Positions 50,954 to 60,029 are shown, numbered from the stretch's first letter. The stretch: DNA of 64,000 nucleotides from CALJFL01 sp036961205 (GCA_036961205.1 JBALVI010000001.1:992001-1056000), one strand, 5' to 3'. A program made the numbers and translations. Notes: generated from the letters alone by a model not told the origin.

Positions 50954-51932
50954 CTCGGGGTGAGCGCCCGGTCCATTTGAAGTAAGCCCGGCGAAAATTT
51001 GAGGAGTCGTTGAAACCGATCATATAGGCGATCGTAGACAGGGGCAGGCGGGTGTTCTGCAAGTAGCGGGTGGCGTGTTCGGCCCGAACCTTGTCCAGCA
51101 GTGATTGATAAGATTCTGATTCCTGTTCCAGTCGTCTGCGATAGGTGCGCGAGCTGAAATTAAGCATCTGTGCAATCCGCGGCATTTGCGGATATTGCCC
51201 CTCCAGTTTACGCAGCAGTCTCAGGGTCTGTTCCGCGATAGAGTCTGCCTCTTCCAAGTCTGCCAACAGTCGCGCGCACTCCTCTTCGTACAGCGATCTG
51301 AGCGCGGTATTGGAAGAGGGCAAAGTGGCATCCAGCAGGGCGCGGTCGAAACTGATGCGTCCTCGAAAGCAATTGAAGCTTACGTCGTCGCCGAAAATCT
51401 GGTGATAGCGCTGGGCGTGACCAGGTGCAGCGTAGGGGACTTCCAGAGCGATATTCAGGTCGTCACGATTCAGCAAGCCGCGCAGGGTGTTGAGGATCGC
51501 GGCGTACATAAGCTCGTAAGCAAAATGGACAGAGTTTTGTTCCGGGGTTGAAACGGTGGTCAAAATACAGCGATCACCGACTGTCTCGAATTCAAGATAG
51601 AGCGCGGGGGACAACAGATGATAATACTTGAGGAATAAGTCCATGACCTGCCGCAGGTCTTTACAGGTCATAAAGGCCTGCCCCAGCACGGCGTGAGCGC
51701 CGAGATTGAGTCGCATGCCCAAATCCAGTCCCAGTGAGGGGTTGGTGGTCAGTGTTAGAGCGTTGTCGACCAGTTGCGCAAAGTCGCTTTCGCTGACCCG
51801 TGCGCCTATACCGGAAATTCCTGTTTCGGCGAGAGTAGTTCCGGCGAGCAGCTTTTCCCGGTCGTGGCCCTGCTCTTCAACCATACCGATGAGGATAAGA
51901 ACGTATTGTGCTGGTGCGGTGGTTTTCGGCAT
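50934..51932 (-). CDS. AraC family transcriptional regulator
   Basis: About 332 residues. The C-terminal part holds the two helix-turn-helix motifs (PRIAQMLNFSSRTYRRRLEQ and LSTIAYMIGFNDSSNFRRAYFKWTG in part); the N-terminal 200 residues are an arabinose-binding-regulator-type ligand domain as in OruR/ArgR-like regulators (LGLDLGMRLNLGAHAVLGQA). Start set at ATG 51932 (MPKTTAPAQYVL); the frame is open further but without similarity. It is coupled to a patatin gene and divergent from a diiron protein, its likely targets. Confidence 0.9.
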   Translation of the reverse strand: MPKTTAPAQYVLILIGMVEEQGHDREKLLAGTTLAETGISGIGARVSESDFAQLVDNALTLTTNPSLGLDLGMRLNLGAHAVLGQAFMTCKDLRQVMDLFLKYYHLLSPALYLEFETVGDRCILTTVSTPEQNSVHFAYELMYAAILNTLRGLLNRDDLNIALEVPYAAPGHAQRYHQIFGDDVSFNCFRGRISFDRALLDATLPSSNTALRSLYEEECARLLADLEEADSIAEQTLRLLRKLEGQYPQMPRIAQMLNFSSRTYRRRLEQESESYQSLLDKVRAEHATRYLQNTRLPLSTIAYMIGFNDSSNFRRAYFKWTGRSPRDVRHGS

Positions 51933-52040
51933 AGCGCCATTTGGCCACAAATGACTCGAAAATGACAATACTTTACCTTGTTGCCTGCCACTGCATCTTC
52001 CATAGTGAGCAAATACCCGCAAACGTTGGAGTTATCGCAA

Positions 52041-53234
52041 ATGAAAGTTGAGTGGACCGAGAGCACACCCCGCAAGATTCAAACATACGCTGGTGCTGAC
52101 TATCCCCGAGAGAATCCGGATCTGGAAGAAGTGTTAACCAGTGAGCAGGTCGATCATGTTGCCGAAATTTTTCAAACCCCGCTGACCGGCTCCTACAACT
52201 GGGACTACAAGATTCAGGATGATCGTATTAAGAAGCTTTACGATCTGGGCAAGCAGCTGAATTGGGACCCCGAGATGGATATCGATTGGGACCGTCCCTG
52301 GCCGGAGGAGCAGCGCGCGCCAGAGTTGATGAACCTGCACGAATATCAGCCTTATCTGGATATGGACGACAAAACCAAAGATGAGTTTTGGCTACACATG
52401 AACGCCTGGAGCATATCGCAATTTCTTCATGGCGAGCAGGGTGCTTTGCTGGTTGCCTCGCAGTTGTGCTCTTGTGCTCCTACCTTTAACGCCAAGCTTT
52501 ACGCTGCCTCTCAGACCTTCGATGAAGCGCGCCACGTAGAGGTGTTTAACAAGTACCTGCAGCAACGTATAGGCATGATGTATCCGATTAACACGCACCT
52601 GAAAAGCATCATTGACAAAATTCTCACCGACCCGCGCTGGGACATGAAGTTTATCGGTATGCAAATTGTGATTGAGGGGCTGGCGCTTTCCGCCTTTAAC
52701 ACGACTCGCGAAACCACCCCGGACCCGGTATTGAAAGACATTGTTTACCTGGTTACCCGCGATGAAGCCCGTCACGTCACCTTCGGTGTTAACTACCTTG
52801 AGGATTTTGTAAAAACCCTGACCGAAGAGGAGCGTGAAGAGCGCGCGCAGTTTGCCTATGAGGCTTGCGTGGTCAGTCGTGAGCGCTTGGTGGCTACCGA
52901 TGTATTCCGCCACTTTGGCTGGGATGTCGAGGAGGCTCGCAAGCAAGTGTTGGAAGGCTTCGTGATGTCTACATTCCGCAATCTGTTGTTCCAACGCGTT
53001 ATTCCCAACCTGGGTCGTATTGGGCTGCTCACAGACAAGATCCGCCCTAAGTTTGAAGAGCTGGGTATTCTGGAATTCGAGAACCTGACCACCGATGGTG
53101 ATATCGATTGGTCAGCGCTGGAGCGCCCGCTGGATACGGAAGAGGCACAGAGCTATGAGCAGAGCATGCTGAGCCAATTCCATAAGAGCAGCCAGGAAGC
53201 AGAATCTGAAGAGGAGCAGAAGCTGGCCAGTTAA
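52041..53234 (+). CDS. Ferritin-like diiron domain protein
   Basis: A 397-residue soluble protein. Two copies of the diiron ExxH motif, DEARHVEVF and DEARHVTFG, each preceded by a Glu-bearing helix (LHGEQGALL and IEGLALSAF), give the E...ExxH...E...ExxH set of ferritin-like oxygenases and oxidases. The N-terminal 100 residues (LTGSYNWDYKIQDDRIKKLY) and the acidic C-terminus are outside the domain. I do not know the subfamily; it could be an oxygenase or an aldehyde/fatty-acid-acting enzyme. Start ATG 52041 with GGAG nine bases upstream. Divergent from an AraC regulator. Confidence 0.8.
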   Translation: MKVEWTESTPRKIQTYAGADYPRENPDLEEVLTSEQVDHVAEIFQTPLTGSYNWDYKIQDDRIKKLYDLGKQLNWDPEMDIDWDRPWPEEQRAPELMNLHEYQPYLDMDDKTKDEFWLHMNAWSISQFLHGEQGALLVASQLCSCAPTFNAKLYAASQTFDEARHVEVFNKYLQQRIGMMYPINTHLKSIIDKILTDPRWDMKFIGMQIVIEGLALSAFNTTRETTPDPVLKDIVYLVTRDEARHVTFGVNYLEDFVKTLTEEEREERAQFAYEACVVSRERLVATDVFRHFGWDVEEARKQVLEGFVMSTFRNLLFQRVIPNLGRIGLLTDKIRPKFEELGILEFENLTTDGDIDWSALERPLDTEEAQSYEQSMLSQFHKSSQEAESEEEQKLAS

Positions 53235-53294
53235 CGGACGCTGTTCATGCTATTGGCAGTGGCTGGCCCGGTTACCGGGCCGGGTTAACTGCCA

Positions 53295-53335
53295 GCCATA
53301 AAAAAAGCCGGCTCAGAGCCGGCTTTTTTTATGGC
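53295..53335. terminator. Bidirectional terminator between the diiron-protein gene and rpsT
   Basis: Perfect 20-nt inverted arms: GCCATA, seven A, GCCGGCTC, centre A, complement with seven T. Works in both directions for the two convergent genes. Confidence 0.93.
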
Positions 53336-53349
53336 ATAGAAACTATTTC

Positions 53350-53616
53350 TCAGGCAGCGAGTGCTTTTACCTGAGAGTTCAGGCGGCTCTTGTGGCGAGC
53401 AGCCTTGTTCTTGTGAATGATGCCTTTGTCAGCCATGCGGTCTATGACCGGTACCGCGCTCTCATATGCGGCTTTGGCTTGCTCTACATCGCCACTGCCT
53501 ATGGCAGCAACAACATTCTTGATCTTGGTGCGAACCAGAGAGCGCAGGCTGGCGTTGTGAGTGCGACGCTTTTCCGCCTGGCGGGCACGCTTCTTTGCTT
53601 GGGGTGAATTAGCCAC
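53350..53616 (-). CDS. rpsT: 30S ribosomal protein S20
   Basis: An 88-residue, strongly basic helical protein: ANSPQAKKRARQAEKRRTHN at the start, IIHKNKAARHKSRLNSQVKAL at the end in part, as in all S20 proteins. Binds 16S rRNA early in 30S assembly. ATG start; promoter at 53656-53684 and bidirectional terminator just after the stop. Confidence 0.97.
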   Translation of the reverse strand: MANSPQAKKRARQAEKRRTHNASLRSLVRTKIKNVVAAIGSGDVEQAKAAYESAVPVIDRMADKGIIHKNKAARHKSRLNSQVKALAA

Positions 53617-53655
53617 TGTCAGTATCCTCTAGGGGTCAGAAATTCAGGAGGCGCG

Positions 53656-53684
53656 ATTATTCACATAACGGCCTCCCTTGTCAA
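53656..53684 (-). promoter_or_regulatory. Strong sigma-70 promoter of rpsT
   Basis: On the minus strand: TTGACA (53684-53679), 17 bases, AATAAT (53661-53656). A consensus -35 with ideal spacing; the start would be near 53649, about 33 bases before the ATG. A GC-rich stretch (GCGCCTCC) follows the -10, as in stringently controlled promoters. Confidence 0.82.
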
Positions 53685-53734
53685 CCGCAAAACGGCGTCA
53701 CTGCCGGCTTAAGATGCAATCTTCACTGATGTAT

Positions 53735-53750
53735 ACTAACGATCATTAGT
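53735..53750. promoter_or_regulatory. Putative TetR operator
   Basis: ACTAACGATCATTAGT, a palindrome broken at one symmetric pair, 11 bases before the start of the TetR gene and overlapping a possible -10 (TATACT, 53732-53737). Its position suggests autorepression by the regulator encoded next to it. Confidence 0.6.
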
Positions 53751-53761
53751 CTAATTGGCAC

Positions 53762-54412
53762 ATGTCGAAACCCACTTTGACAAAACAACCCCAGCTTAAG
53801 CCCGACACCCTCAACGCTTCGACCGCGGTTCGTATCCTGGATGCGGCAGAGAGCCTGTTTGCGCAGCGCGGCTACAGCGCGACTTCGCTAGGCGATGTTG
53901 CCGACCAGGTGGGCATTCGTTCACCTAGCCTCTATAACCACTTCCGCAACAAAGAAGCGCTCTACGGTGCCGTGCTGGAGCGCCTGTTAGACGACTTTTT
54001 ACAGCCCAGTGAGGAGCTGAACAGTGGCCCGGTGACCGCTGATCGGGTGTTTGAGTGGATTGAAGCTATTGTCCGCAAACATCACGCCAACCCAAATCTG
54101 GCGCGCTTGTTGCAGCACGCGGCGTTGTCGGGTGGGCCGCAGGTGAACGAACTGATCGACCGGTTTTTCCGGCCCATGTTCAGGCCTGATGCGCGCATCG
54201 AAGGAGAGGACATTTCGCTACTCGGTGACAGCGGTCTGCAGCCCTGGGCGGTGATGGCCTTTAACAACCTGGTGATGTCTTATGTCACAATGGCGCCCAT
54301 GTACCGCGATTTTCTCGATCAGGACCCCTATGGCGAGGAGGCTCTGGAAAAGCAACTGAGCCTGATTAAAACGCTGTTACAGGCCGTTTTTGAGTACCGC
54401 GGCAGCAATTGA
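53762..54412 (+). CDS. TetR/AcrR family transcriptional regulator
   Basis: A 216-residue TetR protein. HTH region: ILDAAESLFAQRGYSATSLG and IRSPSLYNHFRNKEALYGAVL in part. The ligand domain is not assignable. It is followed after 41 bases by a tyrosine phosphatase gene and preceded by a palindromic operator, so it probably controls itself and its downstream neighbour. Confidence 0.9.
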   Translation: MSKPTLTKQPQLKPDTLNASTAVRILDAAESLFAQRGYSATSLGDVADQVGIRSPSLYNHFRNKEALYGAVLERLLDDFLQPSEELNSGPVTADRVFEWIEAIVRKHHANPNLARLLQHAALSGGPQVNELIDRFFRPMFRPDARIEGEDISLLGDSGLQPWAVMAFNNLVMSYVTMAPMYRDFLDQDPYGEEALEKQLSLIKTLLQAVFEYRGSN

Positions 54413-54453
54413 CGAAGTTTTTCTTCTGAACCCCCTAACTGAGTTATAACGAC

Positions 54454-55452
54454 ATGTCTTTAGACCTTGATTCTGTCCACGTCTGGCGAAATTCCGACGG
54501 TGTTCATCACGTCGCCTGGGAAACTACCCAGCCGGCAACGCAGGTTGTTGTCGAGCCGTTGAGCATCGGCGCGAAGCTCGAGTACCCGCAAGCCGACCGT
54601 ACCTCAGTGAAGGTCACCGGCCTGGCCACTGACAGCAGGCACCAGTTTCGTCTGGATGATCAACAGGGCAATCAAATCGTTGTTGGCGAGCGCCGCCTCG
54701 GTTTTCAGGGTGCGCCTAACTTTCGCGACTTTGGCGGTTACCCCACAGGAGAGGGCGGGAGGGTGAAGTGGGGATATCTGTTTCGCGCCGGGCAACTCTC
54801 AGCACTCACTGAGACAGACATTACGTTGCTGGCAGCGCTGGAGTTGGACCTGGTTTGTGATTTCAGGCGCGAGGATGAGCAACTCAATGATCCCAACCGG
54901 TTGCCTGCGCACAACACACCCAATACGGTCAGCTTACCTATTGTGCCAGGTAGCAATTCCCGCTTTTTTGAAGAAGCAGAGCAAGGCTGGAGTGGCGCGG
55001 AGCCCATGTTCAACTTCATGGTAGACATCAATCAGGATTTTGCCGAATCACAAAGCGAACCCTATGCTCGCATGTTCCGCGCAATTCTGGATTGTGAGCA
55101 GGCGCGTTTTCTGGTCCATTGCGCTGCGGGTAAGGATCGCACCGGCTTTGCCGCAGCGATTATGCTCCTGGCATTGGGCGTGTCACGCGATCTGGTGATG
55201 CGTGATTACATGCTAACCCGGCAGTTTTTTCTGCCGACAGACGAACTGCCCAGAATTCGCAGTAAGTACGATATGCAAGACCTGGCAGAAGAGGCCATTT
55301 TACCGATGCTCGAGGTCCACGAGGTCTATCTGGACAAGGCGCTCGACACCATCGACAGCCAGTATGGCTCTATTGAGAGGTACCTGGGCGAGGCCATGGG
55401 GCTTACCCCTGGCGACCGTGAAGAATTGCGTAGTCGTTATGTTGAGGCGTAA
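54454..55452 (+). CDS. Tyrosine-protein phosphatase
   Basis: A 332-residue protein. Residues about 90-270 form the bacterial Y-phosphatase domain that starts NFRDFGGYPTGEGG and holds the P-loop HCAAGKDRTG (CX5R) with the general-acid region upstream (FRREDEQLND). Residues 1-85 form an additional beta-rich domain (VHHVAWETTQPATQVVVEP; fibronectin-like strands), as in some bacterial DSP/PTP proteins that can also act on phosphoinositides. Substrate unknown. Confidence 0.9.
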   Translation: MSLDLDSVHVWRNSDGVHHVAWETTQPATQVVVEPLSIGAKLEYPQADRTSVKVTGLATDSRHQFRLDDQQGNQIVVGERRLGFQGAPNFRDFGGYPTGEGGRVKWGYLFRAGQLSALTETDITLLAALELDLVCDFRREDEQLNDPNRLPAHNTPNTVSLPIVPGSNSRFFEEAEQGWSGAEPMFNFMVDINQDFAESQSEPYARMFRAILDCEQARFLVHCAAGKDRTGFAAAIMLLALGVSRDLVMRDYMLTRQFFLPTDELPRIRSKYDMQDLAEEAILPMLEVHEVYLDKALDTIDSQYGSIERYLGEAMGLTPGDREELRSRYVEA

Positions 55453-55481
55453 AGCAGCGCCTGAGGATTGGGGCTCAGATT

Positions 55482-55706
55482 TTACAGAGCCAGGAACACC
55501 AATACCCAGCCGACAGCGGCAAGCGTTAAAGCGCCTGCTGTTTGTTCCAGTCGTGTTAGCGCGTATAGATAAGAAAATGGTGGCAGTAAAAGGGTACAAA
55601 GTCCCCAACTGTAATCATCACTCCAGGATTCAACCAACAGTACCACCCAGCTTGCAACCAGGGCCGCTACTCCAAAGGTCAACATCGCCGCGTTAGCCGC
55701 TTCCAT
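55482..55706 (-). CDS. Small membrane protein of unknown function
   Basis: 74 residues with two or three hydrophobic segments (MLTFGVAALVASWVVLLVES, SWGLCTLLLPPFSYLYAL, TLAAVGWVLVFLAL). The ATG has a near-perfect ribosome site, AAAGGAGAG, four bases before it, which makes it a real gene despite its size. It is alone on its strand between a phosphatase and an acyltransferase gene. No family recognised. Confidence 0.72.
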   Translation of the reverse strand: MEAANAAMLTFGVAALVASWVVLLVESWSDDYSWGLCTLLLPPFSYLYALTRLEQTAGALTLAAVGWVLVFLAL

Positions 55707-55851
55707 ATTTCTCTCCTTTCTATAAATTCATCTTTGACGCGGCAGCAGCGTAGCAGAAAGAGTCCGCGTAGTCAGTCCCAGTAAACCCCGCTGGATGACG
55801 TGATCGCGTAATTTGGGTATGGTGTGGCGCTTGCCAACTGAGGATGCCTGA

Positions 55852-57000
55852 TTGACCGACCCTTTCGCGGATATACGCCCCTATCGGGATGAGGAAGTTC
55901 CCGCCGTACTGACTCGGCTACTGCACGATAAAGAATTTCTCACCTCCCTGGCAAGGCTGCGACTGGGCGCCATTGCACGCGTGTGTCCACCACTGTGGCG
56001 CAAGGTTGCCCACTATTATCTGAACCGCGAACTTCGTGGTGTGCAGGACGTGCACGGTATGCAGATGGTAGTGAAGGGCTACATGGCGAAAATGATCGCG
56101 CAGACCACCAGTGGCTTTAGTGTGTCTGGTCTGGATCAGTTGGACCCGAACCGTTCCTACCTCTTTATGAGCAATCACCGTGATATTGCCATGGACCCGG
56201 CACTGACAACCTACGCTCTGCACCTCCAGGATCACGAGACCACACGAATCGCCATCGGCGATAATCTGCTCACCACACCCTGGGTGTCGGATGTGATGAG
56301 GCTGAACAAAAGTTTTATTGTCAAACGTGATCTCAGTGGTCCCCGGGAGCTGTTGGCTGCCGCCAAATTACTGTCCTCCTACATTCGTCATTCAATTCAG
56401 GAGGAGCATGTGCCTATTTGGATTGCCCAGCGCGAGGGCCGTGCCAAAGACGGTGTAGATCGAACTGAACCCGCAGTGATCAAGATGTTGTCCCTGTGCA
56501 GGGACAAGTCTGTGACCAGTTTTGCTGAGCACATACAGGGTCTGAATATTGTGCCTATCGCCATTTCCTATGAACTGGACCCCTGCGATGCCCTCAAGGC
56601 AAAAGAGATGGATGCCCTGGCAACCAGCGGCAGCTACGAGAAAGGTGAGCAGGAAGATGTGGCCTCAATTGGCTATGGTATAGCGGGCAGCAAGGGCCGC
56701 GTTCATGTCAGCTTCGGTACACCGTTGGCTGGAGGTTTCGAAACAGCTGAAGCGGTAGCGGCGGAGGTTGATCGCCAGATCATCAATGGCTACTGCCTAC
56801 ACCCGACCAACCTGTTTGCCTACCGTATGCTCAATGGCGAAGATGCAGAGATTCCCCCTGATCTTTATTTGGAGGACGGTGATACGGACCGTCATACTTT
56901 CGTTGCTCGGATAAATGCCATGCCGGCAGGGCATCGTTCGCATGCTCTCGCCATTTATGCCAATGCGGTGAATAGTAAACTCGCCCTGGCACGGGACTAA
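55852..57000 (+). CDS. PlsC-type acyltransferase
   Basis: A 382-residue protein with a central acyltransferase domain: the catalytic motif SNHRDIAMDP is an HX4D variant (H, then D five residues on), followed by the substrate/binding motif IAQREGRAKDG (block III, xxEGR) and VPIAISYE (block IV). Usually such proteins acylate lysophosphatidate or related lipids. Longer than PlsC (about 245), with extra regions at both ends. TTG start at 55852, with GAGG eight bases upstream. The dinG gene starts eight bases after its stop. Confidence 0.83.
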   Translation: MTDPFADIRPYRDEEVPAVLTRLLHDKEFLTSLARLRLGAIARVCPPLWRKVAHYYLNRELRGVQDVHGMQMVVKGYMAKMIAQTTSGFSVSGLDQLDPNRSYLFMSNHRDIAMDPALTTYALHLQDHETTRIAIGDNLLTTPWVSDVMRLNKSFIVKRDLSGPRELLAAAKLLSSYIRHSIQEEHVPIWIAQREGRAKDGVDRTEPAVIKMLSLCRDKSVTSFAEHIQGLNIVPIAISYELDPCDALKAKEMDALATSGSYEKGEQEDVASIGYGIAGSKGRVHVSFGTPLAGGFETAEAVAAEVDRQIINGYCLHPTNLFAYRMLNGEDAEIPPDLYLEDGDTDRHTFVARINAMPAGHRSHALAIYANAVNSKLALARD

Positions 57001-57008
57001 GTCGACCT

Positions 57009-59144
57009 TTGTTAAGCGATCCGCTGAAAGACCGAATACGTGAGGCCTATGCGGCAATTATGGAGAGCAAGGGACTGACTCCACGCTGGGGTCAGCGGCA
57101 AATGATTGCCGAAATCGCCAATGCCCTGGGGCGTATCCCAGGCCCTGGTGAAAGCCCCTCTGGCGAGCCCGCGGTGTGTGTTATCGAAGCGGGAACCGGC
57201 ACCGGCAAGACCATTGCCTATGCCGTGTCAGCTATTCCAGTGGCGCAGGCGCTGGGTAAACGGCTGGTTGTAGCCACAGCCACGATTGCCCTGCAGGAAC
57301 AATTTGTTAATAAAGACCTCCCCGATATCAGCCAGAGTAGTGGCCTCGAATTTAGCTACGTACTGGCCAAAGGCCGACGGCGCTATGTGTGCTTGTCCAA
57401 GCTCGACCGGGTACTTGCCAGTGGTCAGGGCGCCAATGACGCACTGCCACTGTATCCTGATGAATTGAGCGTGCCGGTTGGTGCGGACGCTATGCCGGTC
57501 TATAACGGCATGATAGACGCCTTGGGGCGTGGCCAGTGGGATGGCGATCGCGACAACTGGCCGGAAACCATCGCCGACGATATCTGGTTTGGGGTCACCA
57601 CCGATCACAGCCAATGCAGTGGCCGCAGATGTCCCAACATAGGCCAATGCAGCTTCTATCGTGCCCGCGACGAACTGCAAACGGCGGATATCATTGTCAC
57701 CAACCATGACCTTGCTTTGTCGGATTTGGCGCTGGGCGGTGGTGCAATATTGTCCGCCCCGGAAGACAGCATTTATATCTTCGATGAAGGTCACCACCTG
57801 CCCGATAAAGCCCTCTCGCATTTCTCCAGCTTTTGCCGCTTGCACACCACCATGCAATGGTTAGGAGAGAGTAAAAAGCTGTTGGCGCAGGCGGCGCCTG
57901 TGCTGTCGACCATGGTCAGCCTGCAACGGCCCCTGGGTCAGTTGCCGGCAGAAATGGACGAGACAGTTGCCAGCTTGCAGGTGGTGGAGCAATTGGTCGC
58001 CAGACTGTTCGAGGATGTTGAAGTCGATGAGCGCCGGGACGATCAACAACTTCGCTTTGAACATGGCCATGTTCCCCAGGAACTGGTTTCCCCTGCTCTC
58101 GGTTTGTCTGGCCAGTTTCAAAAGCTGGTTCTAAATTTATCGCGTATGGAAGAGGAGCTGGAGGCGGCGCTGGAGGATGATGTCGCCGGTCTCGATAAAG
58201 GTGATATCGAAACATGGCACCTAAACATAGGCGCCATGTTGGGCCGTGCTGAAGGCAACCTGGCGCTGTGGCAGGAATATGCAGTTAGTGGCGAAGACGA
58301 TGTACCGCCCAAAGCCCGTTGGATTATCATGCTCAATAGCAACGGCCAATTTGGTTTTGACCTGCGCTGCAGCCCGATTCTGGCGGCGGACATTCTGCAG
58401 GAGTATCTGTGGTCCCGGGCGGCGGGTGTAGTAGTCACCTCCGCCACCATTACCGCGCTCAACTCCTTTGAGCGATTCACCCTGCATTCAGGGTCGCCAA
58501 GGGATGCGGTATACAAGGTGGTCGCCAGCCCTTTCGATTACAGCAACGCCGTGTTCAGCGTGCCGGCCATGGACTGTGATCCTGGCGACGCTCAGGCGCA
58601 CACCGAGGCCATTGTGACGCAGCTGCCGGACTTGCTGGATCGAAGTGAAGGCAGTCTGGTGTTATTTTCTTCGCGGCGCCAGATGCAGGATGTCTTCCAG
58701 GGAGTGAGCACCACTTTCGGTGACCAACTGTTGATGCAGGGCGATTACAGCAAACAGGAAATACTGCGCCGCCATCGGCTGGCAATAGACGGCGGCCGCG
58801 GTAGTATCATTTTCGGTCTCGCCAGTTTTGCGGAAGGTGTGGACTTGCCTGGGGATTACTGTCGCCATGTGGTGATCGCAAAAATCCCCTTCGCGGTACC
58901 CGATAGCCCCTTGGAAGCTGCCCTGGCAGAATGGGTGGAAGCAGAGGGCCGCAACGCCTTTATGGAAATCAGTGTACCCGACGCGGCGCTTAGGTTAGTG
59001 CAGGCCAGTGGCCGCTTGCTGCGCACCGAGGAAGATACCGGCCGAGTGACGTTGATGGATAGACGCATTGTTACGCGCCGTTACGGCAGCGCGATTTTGG
59101 ATTCGCTACCGCCATTTCGACGGGAACTGGCAAAGCAGAAATAG
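57009..59144 (+). CDS. dinG: ATP-dependent DNA helicase DinG
   Basis: A 711-residue XPD-like helicase. Walker A EAGTGTGKT (about 60-68); the [4Fe-4S] ligands C128, C203, C208 and C214 have the DinG spacing (C-X4-C-X5-C); DEGH box IYIFDEGHHLPD; C-terminal helicase motifs in SLVLFSSRRQMQDVF and LRLVQASGRLLRTEED. It unwinds R-loops, D-loops and G-quadruplexes. Start TTG at 57009. The length and Cys pattern match E. coli DinG rather than YoaA. A tRNA-Gly gene follows on the other strand. Confidence 0.93.
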   Translation: MLSDPLKDRIREAYAAIMESKGLTPRWGQRQMIAEIANALGRIPGPGESPSGEPAVCVIEAGTGTGKTIAYAVSAIPVAQALGKRLVVATATIALQEQFVNKDLPDISQSSGLEFSYVLAKGRRRYVCLSKLDRVLASGQGANDALPLYPDELSVPVGADAMPVYNGMIDALGRGQWDGDRDNWPETIADDIWFGVTTDHSQCSGRRCPNIGQCSFYRARDELQTADIIVTNHDLALSDLALGGGAILSAPEDSIYIFDEGHHLPDKALSHFSSFCRLHTTMQWLGESKKLLAQAAPVLSTMVSLQRPLGQLPAEMDETVASLQVVEQLVARLFEDVEVDERRDDQQLRFEHGHVPQELVSPALGLSGQFQKLVLNLSRMEEELEAALEDDVAGLDKGDIETWHLNIGAMLGRAEGNLALWQEYAVSGEDDVPPKARWIIMLNSNGQFGFDLRCSPILAADILQEYLWSRAAGVVVTSATITALNSFERFTLHSGSPRDAVYKVVASPFDYSNAVFSVPAMDCDPGDAQAHTEAIVTQLPDLLDRSEGSLVLFSSRRQMQDVFQGVSTTFGDQLLMQGDYSKQEILRRHRLAIDGGRGSIIFGLASFAEGVDLPGDYCRHVVIAKIPFAVPDSPLEAALAEWVEAEGRNAFMEISVPDAALRLVQASGRLLRTEEDTGRVTLMDRRIVTRRYGSAILDSLPPFRRELAKQK

Positions 59145-59157
59145 AGATGTTGGAGGC

Positions 59158-59231
59158 TGGAGCGGGTAGCGGGAGTCGAACCCGCCTCTCTAGCTTGGGA
59201 AGCTAGGGTAATACCGATATACGATACCCGC
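59158..59231 (-). tRNA. tRNA-Gly (anticodon CCC)
   Basis: On the minus strand: acceptor GCGGGTA (59231-59225) pairs with TACCCGC, discriminator T, encoded CCA (59160-59158). The D stem GTAT/TTAC is present; anticodon stem CTAGC/GCTAG with loop TTCCCAA, so the anticodon is CCC (reads GGG). T stem GCGGG/CCCGC with loop TTCGACT. Total 74 nt with CCA. Confidence 0.95.
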
Positions 59232-59365
59232 ATGTCTGGTCTGGTCACAAGAGTAACGGCATCCCGGGTAAGGGTCAAAGTAAGTCCGTGTCACTGCATG
59301 CTAAAGTAGATTGACCGATGGGATGGGAAGCCCCCGGGTGAATAACAAATGATGGACTTCTAGTT

Positions 59366-59689
59366 ATGTTACAAACCGCCGTTGCCGAAGTGCTGATTGA
59401 TATAGAAGCTCAGCTTCGCCAGTTGGGGCAATGGGGAAAAATCCCACCCTCTGAGCAGGCGCTTGTTTCGGATCAACCCTTCTGTGTCGATACCCTGACC
59501 TTGCCCCAATGGTTGCAGTTTATCTTTCTTCCCGCCATTTACCAGATACTGGAATCCGATCAGAGCCTGCCGCAGCGCTGTGGCATCGTACCGATTGCCG
59601 AAGAATATTTTCGCGGCACCGGATTACCTTCCGATGCATTGCTCCAGGCCCTGGGCCGTATCGACGAGTTGCTCACCGAGAGCGACTGA
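59366..59689 (+). CDS. yqcC: YqcC family protein
   Basis: 107 residues, matching the YqcC (DUF446) family: VLIDIEAQLRQLGQW at the start, and QPFCVDTLTLPQWLQFIFLP in the middle with the conserved QWLQF, ending in GRIDELLTE. In E. coli it lies beside truC and is of unknown function; here no truC follows. The gene lies between tRNA-Gly and an AT-richer patch. Confidence 0.88.
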   Translation: MLQTAVAEVLIDIEAQLRQLGQWGKIPPSEQALVSDQPFCVDTLTLPQWLQFIFLPAIYQILESDQSLPQRCGIVPIAEEYFRGTGLPSDALLQALGRIDELLTESD

Positions 59690-60029
59690 GAGGCAGGGCA
59701 CATGACCAAGCCCGATAGGTGCGAAGCCGGGGTAGATCCGTTATAGATGCCTGGTGACACACAATGAATTTCGTGCCTCCACCGGACCGCTAAACCTGCG
59801 GTTGGGCTGGCGTTTACCGCAGCATTAGGCTTTTGGTTGTCAGCGCGGGCCGCGAAATATATAGGCGCTGGGGTGTTGGTTATAGTAATCTTTCTCATTT
59901 TTTCGGTTTGCGATCATTGGCCTGGGTGTTCGTTCTGCTACTAAAGGGAATTCACAGTCGAGATGCTTGCGGAACACGATGGGAAAAAATGTTCAAGGCG
60001 CGAACTGCGCACTTACTAGGGATTAAAAA
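59690..60029. other. Gap of 340 bases, possible gene remnant
   Basis: No gene I can support. An open stretch ending at TAA 59942 encodes a hydrophobic segment (AGVLVIVIFLIFSVCDHW) but has no start codon with a ribosome site, and a short MNFVPPPDR frame at 59764 ends just before it in another frame. This could be a frameshifted small membrane protein. A 7-bp inverted repeat CTGCGGT/ACCGCAG lies at about 59796-59822. Confidence 0.3.

Noticed and set aside
59796..59822. Inverted repeat CTGCGGT/ACCGCAG as an attachment site
   Set aside because: Short, with a 13-base loop and no integrase or matching copy at the other side of the AT-richer patch.
59560..59898. Minus-strand frame overlapping yqcC
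   Set aside because: Covers the conserved yqcC gene antisense; no ribosome site and no similarity.
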